Assembly (NCBI GenBank): GCA_016219145.1
Contig: JACRCG010000210.1
Location: 1-12,318, forward strand
Length of the DNA: 12,318 nt
Source: Deltaproteobacteria bacterium
Lineage (GTDB): Bacteria; Desulfobacterota; Desulfuromonadia; Geobacterales; Pseudopelobacteraceae
Direction: 5' to 3'
Below are positions 1 through 5,674 of the stretch, piece by piece; the stretch's first letter is position 1; each line of letters opens with the position of its first letter. The notes beneath the pieces were generated by a model. That model worked only from the letters and a program-made list of their open reading frames with translations. It did no database searches and was not told the origin of the DNA. Made by a program: the position numbers and the translations under genes.

Positions 1-48
1 GATGAATACCTGCCGGTGACCACATCCACTAAAAAGGAGCGAACCAAA

Positions 49-357
49 ATGGAAAAACCAGCCTCATCCGCCACAACCGTCCCGACTGATTTTCAGCCGC
101 AGGCTGACAAGGCACAGCAAGCGACGCCTAAAGCAGCCGTTCAGTCAAAAGCTTCAACGGATGTAAAGCCGATCAGGGCTATCCAGACCTCGGTTGCCGC
201 CAATTGCCCCTATTGCAATCACAAGCATGAGCTGCCATTTGAAAAAGGCAAAAACGGCAAACCGTTTTTCGTGGCCTGCACCAGATGCAACACCGAATTT
301 GCCGTGCGCTTTGTCCCGGTCACGATCTATCAGGCGCAGGTGGCCGCTTTCAAATAA
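49..357 (+). CDS. Small zinc-ribbon protein, function unknown
   Basis: A 102-residue protein. The start at 49 is chosen because AGGAG (35-39) sits 9 bases upstream; the frame is open to the window edge, and a GTG at 16 has no comparable site. Residues 1-50 are low-complexity (Ala, Pro, Thr, Gln, Lys) and probably disordered. Residues 53-82 hold two knuckles, CPYC and CTRC, about 25 residues apart, the spacing of a treble-clef or rubredoxin-like zinc ribbon. A short hydrophobic tail follows (FVPVTIYQAQVAAF). There is no signal peptide or membrane segment, so it is likely cytoplasmic. Small zinc ribbons of this kind often bind nucleic acid or protein, but no specific role can be assigned. It ends about 90 bases before the two-way terminator at 446-486 and converges with the tRNA gene. 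I am sure it is coding and unsure of its function. Confidence 0.75.
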   Translation: MEKPASSATTVPTDFQPQADKAQQATPKAAVQSKASTDVKPIRAIQTSVAANCPYCNHKHELPFEKGKNGKPFFVACTRCNTEFAVRFVPVTIYQAQVAAFK

Positions 358-445
358 TCAGAGCCTTACGTTAGACATAAACATGCTCAGGAAGGTTACG
401 TTTGTCCGGATAGCTCTTTTACATGACAGGGGGGTAAAAACGGCA

Positions 446-486
446 TAAAAAAGGGGGTTAGCTTCTGGCTAACCCCTTGATTTTTA
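446..486. terminator. Two-way intrinsic terminator between zinc-ribbon gene and tRNA-Val
   Basis: The stem is formed by 451-462 and 467-478 (GGGGTTAGC paired with GCTAACCCC) around a TTCT loop. On the plus strand it is followed by a T-rich run (480-486); on the minus strand it is followed by six Ts (complement of 447-452). It can therefore stop transcripts from both converging genes. Confidence 0.8.
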
Positions 487-561
487 TGGTGGGCGCTACT
501 GGGTTTGAACCAGTGACCCCTGCCGTGTGAAGGCAGTGCTCTCCCGCTGAGCTAAGCGCCC
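487..561 (-). tRNA. tRNA-Val (anticodon CAC)
   Basis: Read on the minus strand, the 75-nt sequence begins GGGCGCT and ends AGCGCCC-A-CCA, a perfect seven-pair acceptor stem with an encoded CCA. The D arm contains AGCTCAGCGGGAGAGC. The anticodon stem CTGCC/GGCAG encloses loop TTCACAC, giving anticodon CAC, which reads valine GUG codons. The T arm contains GGTTCAAAC. No intron or variable-arm insertion is seen. Confidence 0.95.
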
Positions 562-573
562 GTTTCGGCAACC

Positions 574-602
574 TGAATAACAGAGCAGGCCGTTTCTGTC
601 AA
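574..602 (-). promoter_or_regulatory. Promoter of tRNA-Val
   Basis: On the minus strand a perfect -35 box TTGACA (597-602) is followed after 17 bases by a -10-like TATTCA (574-579). The predicted start lies about five bases ahead of the mature tRNA 5' end at 561, a normal short leader. The -10 box is weak (3 of 6), but the -35 box, spacing and position agree. Confidence 0.6.
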
Positions 603-837
603 GCATCAACACCTACAGTATCAGCTTCGGCAGCCTTTACTGCTTCGCTAATAATCAAACAGGATTGCAGAGCTCTTGTAACCCACTTAAAAATCTATAT
701 GTTATTGCGTATACATTCTGAATTTTTTATTGACGGAGGCGCATAATGATGGCAATATCCTGCGGCGTTTTCTGACTCGTCATACCGGCAATGAAGCAAT
801 TCAATGAAGCAAATACAAGCACCCGGGAGGAACTGAA
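603..837 (+). promoter_or_regulatory. Upstream region of the cytochrome gene, with 9-codon ORF
   Basis: There is no gene of normal size here. A weak promoter candidate is TTAAAA (687-692), 17-base spacer, TATACA (710-715). Further down, GGAGG (735-739) precedes ATGATG at 746, opening a nine-codon frame (MMAISCGVF) that stops at 773-775, about 60 bases before the cytochrome start. The mini-ORF has a correctly spaced ribosome binding site and lies in the probable 5' UTR, so it could be a leader peptide, but its length gives no statistical support. Confidence 0.3.
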
Positions 838-1701
838 ATGAAGAGAATGGTTACAATGTTGAAAACCCTTTGTACAGCAGCCCTGTTTGTCGGCCTGCTG
901 GCGGTCTATGCGGCGGCCGCCGACCCCAAACCTGTTTTGACCAATGCTGATTGCGTCAAGTGCCACTCGGCCGCCCCTGAGGCTATAGCCGCCAATGGCG
1001 GCGCCCACAAGACCAGCGTCAGCTGTCAGGATTGCCATAACGGACATCCACCGACCGACAAGAAAATTATTCCGGCCTGCAGCCAGTGCCACAGCGGCAA
1101 GCCGCACTACAACCTGTCCGGCTGTCTGCGTTGCCACAATAACCCGCATACACCCAAGATCATCAAGCTGGCCAACAACATCACCGATGAGTGCCTTACC
1201 TGCCACACCCAGCAGATTGTCAAGCTGAAGCAGGTCAAGAGCAAACATACCAACCTGGCCTGTAGTTTCTGCCACAATGTTCACGGTAAAATTCCGCTCT
1301 GTACGCAGTGCCACAAACCGCACAGCGCCGAGATGACTGCAGCAGAGTGCAAGCGCTGCCACCAGGCTCACATGCCGACGGCTGTCACCTACGCCTCCGA
1401 CACGCCGAACAAGATGTGTTCTTCATGTCACAAGAAGGCCTTTGATCTGCATAGCAAGACAGATACAAAGCACAAGAATGTGGCCTGCGTCACCTGTCAT
1501 AAAGAGAAGCACAAGACGGTGCCTGCCTGCCAGAGCTGCCACGGCTCGCCGCATCCGGCCGGCATGCTGGCTCGCTTCACCAAATGCGGGGATTGCCATA
1601 ACATCGCCCATGACCTGAACCGCTGGGATGTCGGCACTCTCAAAGCTGCCGACAAGGATGCGCCGATTCCTGTCCCCAAAAAAGGCTCGAAGAAAAAATA
1701 G
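838..1701 (+). CDS. Secreted dodecaheme c-type cytochrome of three tetraheme modules
   Basis: A 287-residue multiheme cytochrome that likely moves electrons in the periplasm or at the outer surface. A Sec signal peptide covers residues 1-27 (basic start, Leu/Val/Ala core, cleavage near AAA-ADP). Twelve CXXCH heme sites follow, at Cys 39, 63, 81, 96, 119, 142, 155, 171, 194, 217, 231 and 250. They fall into three groups of four with matching internal spacing (24/18/15, 23/13/16, 23/14/19), each with a His just before the second heme (H57, H137, H212) that could be a distal ligand. This points to triplication of a four-heme unit. The C-terminus is Lys-rich and has no anchor or lipobox, so the protein should be soluble. 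GGGAGG (825-830) is 7 bases upstream of the start. It is transcribed alone and ends in its own terminator. It differs from the known dodecaheme type built of four triheme c7 domains. I cannot match it to a named cytochrome. Confidence 0.93.
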   Translation: MKRMVTMLKTLCTAALFVGLLAVYAAAADPKPVLTNADCVKCHSAAPEAIAANGGAHKTSVSCQDCHNGHPPTDKKIIPACSQCHSGKPHYNLSGCLRCHNNPHTPKIIKLANNITDECLTCHTQQIVKLKQVKSKHTNLACSFCHNVHGKIPLCTQCHKPHSAEMTAAECKRCHQAHMPTAVTYASDTPNKMCSSCHKKAFDLHSKTDTKHKNVACVTCHKEKHKTVPACQSCHGSPHPAGMLARFTKCGDCHNIAHDLNRWDVGTLKAADKDAPIPVPKKGSKKK

Positions 1702-1725
1702 CAGACCCCTATATATGATCCACAC

Positions 1726-1757
1726 AAAAGGCCGATGGAGTTTCCGTCGGCCTTTTG
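1726..1757 (+). terminator. Terminator of the cytochrome gene
   Basis: Ten-base perfect arms AAAAGGCCGA (1726-1735) and TCGGCCTTTT (1747-1756), with a further GGA/TCC inside the loop, end in a T-rich tail. It lies 25 bases after the cytochrome stop codon. Confidence 0.85.
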
Positions 1758-1838
1758 TTGTGACTTTCTTCTCTTCTGTTGTGAAATCGCCTGCCGTATG
1801 GCATATTGCCAACTCTGTGCTCGCTTTGTCTCTATGTG

Positions 1839-1868
1839 TTGAACTGCTTTTCCAGTTTGATTTATAAA
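1839..1868 (+). promoter_or_regulatory. Probable promoter of the sensor kinase
   Basis: TTGAAC (1839-1844), an 18-base spacer, and TATAAA (1863-1868). Initiation near 1875 would give a leader of about 10 bases before the ATG at 1885, which fits the lack of a recognisable Shine-Dalgarno sequence there. This is inferred from box similarity only. Confidence 0.4.
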
Positions 1869-1884
1869 TGGCAACGGATCAAAA

Positions 1885-4047
1885 ATGACCCTTTCCAAAC
1901 GCACAATTCTTGTCGTAGTCAGCACATTCATTGCTCTGCTCTTCATTCTGGCAGCTACTTCCGATGTCATTCTGCTGAAGAGCTTCGCAGCGCTGGAGCG
2001 CACGGTATTAGCCGGAAATGTTCAAAAAGTAAAAAGCGAACTTGAAGAGACCTATGATGAGATATTTGCCTCTGCGCTGGATATTTCTTCCGACATCCAG
2101 AAAAATGGCGTTTCTCTTGTTTCAAAGCTGGATCTACAGCCTTTTTACAATCACCGTCTTGACGTTGTAGCCTGCTTTTCCAAGTCAGCTGTTCTCCTCT
2201 CTTCACGCGTTGCGGACTTCCACCAACGCCGGTTGGATACTCTCTCCGAACGGGATATAAAACAAATCAGTATGGCGGCCCATCTGTCGGCCAAAGCTCC
2301 TGACGGCATCCTGAAAGGCATGCTGCTGGTCGGTGACAAGCCGCTGCAGCTCGTACTCCGGCCTGTTCAGGGTACGGATGTGCTGCTGCTGATCGGCCGC
2401 TTTCTGGATGACGAGGAAGTCAGACGTGTTACGGCCCTTACGCAATTTGATCTGAAGCTGTTCCCGCTGTCCCGGAAGGTTGAGTCGCCTGATGCAGCTG
2501 CCGCACTTGCGGATTTTGAGGCAGGCGCTGCACACCCTTCCCAGGTTCTCGAAAATGGCAAAATCGCCGGATACATTCTGTTCAAGGATTTTCTTGACCA
2601 GCCGGTGCTTGTTGTTCGGGTCGCTGAACCGCGCCACCTTTACGAACAGGGCAAAGCGGCTATAGCCTATGTTGTTGCAGCCCTGTTTCTGACTGGGGGC
2701 GCCTTCTGCTGCGTTATGCTGATATTCATTCGCGTTACCATTTTGAAACGGCTGGAAGCTCTCGGGGCTACCGTGAAGGAGATCAGTGAACAGAGCGATA
2801 TTTCTTCGAGGCTGCCGGTTTCTGATGAGGCTGACGAACTGAACGAACTGGCCGGTTCCATCAATGCAATGCTTGATTCCCTTGAATCCGCCGAAGCTGC
2901 GATGCGTGAAAGTGAGGAACGCTATCGCATGCTGTTTGATCGTGCTCCCGATGCGATCATTATTATCGGTATGGATGGTGACGAGGCCGGCCGGATCGTA
3001 GCCGCCAATCAGGCTGCTGCCGAACAGCATGGATATACGGTAGAAGAACTGTGCTCAAAAACAATTTTTGAGATTAATACCGCCGAAACCAACAAAATAG
3101 CGGGTTCAATCTTTGAAAGAATTGTCCGCGGTGAATGGGTGACAGTGGAACTCTGGCACAATAAAAAGGACGGCTCCCAGTTTCCGATAGAGGTACATGC
3201 AGGTCCCATAAAAATAAAGGGGCGCAACTATGCGCTCGGCTTTGATCGCGACATCACCTCCCGCATGTTGACCGAACAGGCTGACGGTATCTATATGGCC
3301 CATATTGCCGAACTCAACCGGGAACTGACTGCCAAGACCGATGCGCTGGCCTACGCCAATGCCGAGCTGGAGGCTTTCAACTACTCCGTTTCACACGACA
3401 TGCGCGGCCCACTAAGCCGCATATCCGGCTACTGTCAACTTGTGCTTGAGGACGAGCCGCACCTTGATCCTCGGATAAAGTCGTATATCACCAGAATTAA
3501 TGATTCAGGAATCTGGCTGAATGAAATGATTGACTCGATGTTGCGTCTGGCTCAACTGACCAGATCAGAGTTTATCTCGGATAGCGTCAATCTGAGCCAT
3601 ATTGCCGAAATGGTTCTGCAGGAGCTTGTTCTTCTGGAGCCGGACAGGTCCGTGCGGGCCGAGATAGCAGACGATGTTGTCGCTTCTGGGGATCCACGAC
3701 TTCTTAAAATTCTGATGACTAATCTGTTGAATAATGCCTGGAAATACAGTGCCCGTAAGAGTCTGGCGCAGATTGAGTTCGGCATGGGCCAGACTGAGCC
3801 GGTCCCGGTGTATTTTGTTCGTGACAACGGCGCCGGCTTTGATATGGCGGATGCCGACAAATTATTCAGAGTTTTTACCCGCCTTCATGATCCGGCGCAA
3901 TTCAGCGGGACTGGTGTAGGACTGGCAACCGTACAGCGTATTGTGGCGCGACACGGCGGTCGCGTGTGGGCCGAAGCCGAGACCGGTGTTGGCGCGACCT
4001 TCTTCTTCACTTTACAGCCGGACAGCCCCCAGACAGGAATATCCTGA
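1885..4047 (+). CDS. Membrane sensor histidine kinase (periplasmic sensor-HAMP-PAS-HisKA-HATPase)
   Basis: A 720-residue kinase. Transmembrane helix 1 covers residues 7-29; a periplasmic region of about 230 residues, CHASE4-like in length and position, reaches transmembrane helix 2 at 260-283. HAMP is at 284-337, a PAS domain at about 345-460, and a coiled-coil-like linker at 475-498. The HisKA dimerisation helix has its phosphoacceptor at His504 in SVSHDMRGPL. The catalytic domain (600-712) has the N box NLLNNAWKYS, G1 DNGAGF, F box FRVFTRL and G2 GTGVGL, so it should be active. There is no receiver domain and no response regulator adjacent, which makes it an orphan; its partner and signal cannot be read here. 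The H-box style (AFNYSVSHD) is that of PAS/phytochrome-type kinases. The ATG at 1885 overlaps the TGA of a six-codon frame starting at 1868; no good ribosome site is visible. Confidence 0.93.
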   Translation: MTLSKRTILVVVSTFIALLFILAATSDVILLKSFAALERTVLAGNVQKVKSELEETYDEIFASALDISSDIQKNGVSLVSKLDLQPFYNHRLDVVACFSKSAVLLSSRVADFHQRRLDTLSERDIKQISMAAHLSAKAPDGILKGMLLVGDKPLQLVLRPVQGTDVLLLIGRFLDDEEVRRVTALTQFDLKLFPLSRKVESPDAAAALADFEAGAAHPSQVLENGKIAGYILFKDFLDQPVLVVRVAEPRHLYEQGKAAIAYVVAALFLTGGAFCCVMLIFIRVTILKRLEALGATVKEISEQSDISSRLPVSDEADELNELAGSINAMLDSLESAEAAMRESEERYRMLFDRAPDAIIIIGMDGDEAGRIVAANQAAAEQHGYTVEELCSKTIFEINTAETNKIAGSIFERIVRGEWVTVELWHNKKDGSQFPIEVHAGPIKIKGRNYALGFDRDITSRMLTEQADGIYMAHIAELNRELTAKTDALAYANAELEAFNYSVSHDMRGPLSRISGYCQLVLEDEPHLDPRIKSYITRINDSGIWLNEMIDSMLRLAQLTRSEFISDSVNLSHIAEMVLQELVLLEPDRSVRAEIADDVVASGDPRLLKILMTNLLNNAWKYSARKSLAQIEFGMGQTEPVPVYFVRDNGAGFDMADADKLFRVFTRLHDPAQFSGTGVGLATVQRIVARHGGRVWAEAETGVGATFFFTLQPDSPQTGIS

Positions 4048-4354
4048 TTATCACCGTTCCTTGATCCGAAATCACGTGGCAGGCTCGCTGAGCATGTCCG
4101 GCCGAGGCTGCCTTTTGTTGATCCGCAACACCAGCCCGGCAGCCAGCAGACAGATAATCGCTGACAGAGTGCTTGTGGAGTGGGGGGTTGCTCTGATTGC
4201 GCTTATCCGTATTTTCCATGGTGTCTCACAGATCTGGCGGAAAGATCGGGAAAGATTTGATTTGATCAGCGACAGCCCGCCAGGGGCCGGTTCGCAAACT
4301 GTGAGTATACTCGTTCAAAAAAAAATAAAACAGACTATTATTTCAGAAAACGAG
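4048..4354. other. Region without a convincing gene; possible relic on minus strand
   Basis: No ORF here has a ribosome site and protein-like composition. On the minus strand, one frame ending at the TGA at 4070-4072 reads STLSAIICLLAAGLVLRI followed by a polar, Pro/Arg-rich tail, like the last helix and tail of a membrane protein. Upstream, that frame loses protein character, so it may be a remnant. A perfect 10-base palindrome GAGTATACTC (4303-4312) lies about 45 bases upstream of the promoter at 4355 and could bind a regulator. Confidence 0.3.
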
Positions 4355-4363
4355 TGCTATAAT
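4355..4363 (+). promoter_or_regulatory. Extended -10 promoter ahead of the Cache-protein leader
   Basis: TGCTATAAT at 4355-4363 is a perfect extended -10 element (TGnTATAAT). No good -35 box lies at the right distance, which is normal for this class. Transcription should start near 4370. Confidence 0.6.
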
Positions 4364-4408
4364 GCAATCAGAAGTAAGGAAGTAAATCCGTTAAGAAGGA
4401 GGGCTTAC

Positions 4409-4450
4409 TTGAATATGGAAGATACTCCGCCGGGCTTGATAGTAAAATAG
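4409..4450 (+). CDS. Putative 13-codon leader peptide
   Basis: TTG at 4409 is preceded by AAGGAGGG (4396-4403) with a 5-base gap and opens the frame MNMEDTPPGLIVK, which stops at 4448-4450. The ATG at 4415 is an alternative start but is 11 bases from the ribosome site. The first possible antiterminator segment overlaps the ribosome site; the second lies inside the coding part, so ribosomes could affect folding. There is no run of one amino acid codon, so it is not a classical amino-acid attenuator. Confidence 0.35.
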   Translation: MNMEDTPPGLIVK

Positions 4451-4517
4451 AGAGCAGTGTCGCTCCGGTTCGGTTATGTGCCGGATGAATCCCCGAAAAG
4501 GGACCTGATAAACAAAA

Positions 4518-4548
4518 TAAAGCCCACCTTGCTTTTTGGTGGGCTTTT
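4518..4548 (+). terminator. Intrinsic terminator between leader and Cache gene
   Basis: AAGCCCACC (4520-4528) pairs perfectly with GGTGGGCTT (4538-4546), followed by TTTT. It lies about 52 bases before the start codon of the Cache gene, the usual place for a regulated leader terminator. Confidence 0.8.
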
Positions 4549-4600
4549 CATGTACATTCGCAGGCGGAGAGCAGCAAACTCGAAATAGGGGGGGATTACA

Positions 4601-5071
4601 ATGCAAAAACTGACTATTACGTTAGTGTCGCTGTTATCATGGATCCTGTTTTCAAATGTTGTTATTGCCGCAGAAAAGGCCACAAAGGACGAATGCATCG
4701 AAATGTGCAAAGCAGCTGCAAAAATGCTTGAGGAAAACAGGGCGGCCGGCATAAAGGAAATCTCCAACCCCAAAGGCAAATTCGTCTGGAAGGACTCATA
4801 CGTTTTTCTGATGGACAAAAGCGGCAAGATGCTGGCTCATCCGTTCAGCCTCCATCTTCTGAAAAAGGACAGTCTGTTAAATGACACGGATTACAACCAT
4901 GTAAAACCCAAGAAGATTTTTGAAGAGTTTATTTACGTGGCATTTAAAAACGGTCAGGGGTGGGTTGATTACAAATGGCCAAGACCTAACAAGAAAACCC
5001 CCGAAAACAAGTTCACATATATCCAGCGGGTCGGCTGGACGGACATGCTGGTTGGCGCCGGCACATACTGA
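4601..5071 (+). CDS. Secreted stand-alone single Cache (sCache_2-like) sensor domain protein
   Basis: A 156-residue exported protein. Residues 1-23 form a signal peptide (MQKL, hydrophobic core, cleavage near VVIAA-EK). The rest is one Cache domain of the type found in periplasmic parts of chemoreceptors and kinases: a long N-terminal helix (CIEMCKAAAKMLEENRAAG), then the strands YVFLMDKSGKMLAHP, a DTDYNHVKPKKIFEEF region, GWVDYKWPRP, and the terminal YIQRVGWTDMLVGAGTY. Cache domains bind small ligands such as carboxylates or amines. Here no transmembrane or signalling domain follows, so it may pass its signal to a partner or act as a binding protein. Cys32 and Cys36 (CxxxC) are the only cysteines and could form a disulfide. 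The start at 4601 follows GGGGGGG with a 6-base gap. It probably lies downstream of the leader at 4370-4549. The ligand is unknown. Confidence 0.85.
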   Translation: MQKLTITLVSLLSWILFSNVVIAAEKATKDECIEMCKAAAKMLEENRAAGIKEISNPKGKFVWKDSYVFLMDKSGKMLAHPFSLHLLKKDSLLNDTDYNHVKPKKIFEEFIYVAFKNGQGWVDYKWPRPNKKTPENKFTYIQRVGWTDMLVGAGTY

Positions 5072-5097
5072 CAGAAGCAGCCCGGCCGGATAGCGCA

Positions 5098-5129
5098 AAA
5101 AAAGCCTCTGATTTCTCAGGGGCTTTTTT
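5098..5129. terminator. Terminator of the Cache gene, probably two-way
   Basis: AAAAAGCCTCTGA and TCAGGGGCTTTTT pair around TTTC with one G-U pair in the plus-strand RNA; six Ts follow. The opposite strand also ends in a T run, so it could serve the convergent MaoC operon that ends at 5178. Confidence 0.85.
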
Positions 5130-5177
5130 ATTTGCTTTGGCTAACACTCAGGCATGTTTTCGGACTGGCCAGTTTGC

Positions 5178-5651
5178 TTAACAATCCCTGCAGCTCAATA
5201 AGTTCAGCGCGCTCATACTCATTACCACTTCACGGTTCTGATTAAGCACTTCGATAAATGACCGGACTATGCCGCGATCCGGCTTGGAGGTTGAACGTCG
5301 CGCTTCCTGCACCGTCACGCGGATAGACAGTTCATCTCCGGGGCGAACCGGCAGCTTCCAGCGCAACTCATCAACACCGGGAGAGCTGAGACTTGCCACC
5401 TTTGACAGATAATGATCCGCATAAAGGCGCATCATCAGACCGGCAGTCTGCCAGCCGCTCGCGATCAGACCGCCAAAAACGGTTTTTTTGGCGGCTTCCG
5501 GATCGGTATGAAAATCCTGGGGGTCGTAACGCCTGGCAAATGCAATCACCTCATCCTGATCTGCCGTAATCGTCCCGAATTCGTATATGCAGCCGGGCAG
5601 ATAATCCTCAAAGTAGCGGTCTTCAATGCTTGTGCTGAAATGGCTGATCAC
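5178..5651 (-). CDS. MaoC-like (R)-specific enoyl-CoA hydratase family protein
   Basis: A 157-residue hot-dog fold protein. The hydratase-2 motif is clear at residues 43-76: Asp43 and His48 in YDPQDFHTDPEAA are the expected catalytic pair, followed by FGGLIASGWQTAGLMMRL. The C-terminal strands include PVRPGDEL and the terminal VVMSMSALNLL. Family members hydrate trans-2-enoyl-CoA to (R)-3-hydroxyacyl-CoA or act on related thioesters; the substrate cannot be inferred from sequence. GGGAGG lies 8 bases before the ATG. It is the second gene of a minus-strand operon, 23 bases after the P-loop/DRTGG gene. No PHA synthase or beta-oxidation genes are nearby. It is full length for the family. Confidence 0.9.
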   Translation of the reverse strand: MISHFSTSIEDRYFEDYLPGCIYEFGTITADQDEVIAFARRYDPQDFHTDPEAAKKTVFGGLIASGWQTAGLMMRLYADHYLSKVASLSSPGVDELRWKLPVRPGDELSIRVTVQEARRSTSKPDRGIVRSFIEVLNQNREVVMSMSALNLLSCRDC

Positions 5652-5674
5652 ATTTTCCTCCCGGTCTGAATCCG

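Larger units (their letters stand above)
4370..4549 (+). ncRNA. Candidate structured leader or small RNA with attenuator architecture
   Basis: A transcript of about 180 nt is bounded by the promoter at 4355-4363 and the terminator at 4518-4548. It holds a ribosome site and 13-codon ORF (4409-4450) and then small stems: GAGC/GCTC (4452-4465), CCGG/CCGG (4465-4484), TCCC/GGGA (4490-4503). GGGCTT occurs at 4401-4406 and 4432-4437, and both copies can pair with AAGCCC (4520-4525), the 5' arm of the terminator, giving a possible antiterminator. Four ANGGA sequences are also present, so a CsrA-binding RNA is another option. It does not show the conserved core of the c-di-GMP (GEMM) class. Whether it controls the Cache gene or acts on its own is not settled by sequence. 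Confidence 0.45.

Noticed and set aside
727..1371. Long minus-strand frame of 214 codons opposite the cytochrome
   Set aside because: It is the mirror of a gene rich in Cys/His codons; it has no ribosome site and the plus strand is certain from twelve heme motifs.
2203..3030. Minus-strand frame of 275 codons opposite the kinase
   Set aside because: It lies wholly inside the kinase gene and shows no domain; it is a shadow frame.
3941..4450. Plus frame of 169 codons overlapping the kinase end
   Set aside because: It begins inside the kinase in another frame, has no ribosome site and crosses a promoter; only its last 13 codons have a translation signal.
4370..4549. c-di-GMP (GEMM) riboswitch, common in Geobacter
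   Set aside because: A CGAAAAGGGAC stretch looks similar, but the conserved GGCAAACC and ACGCAAAGCC parts are missing.
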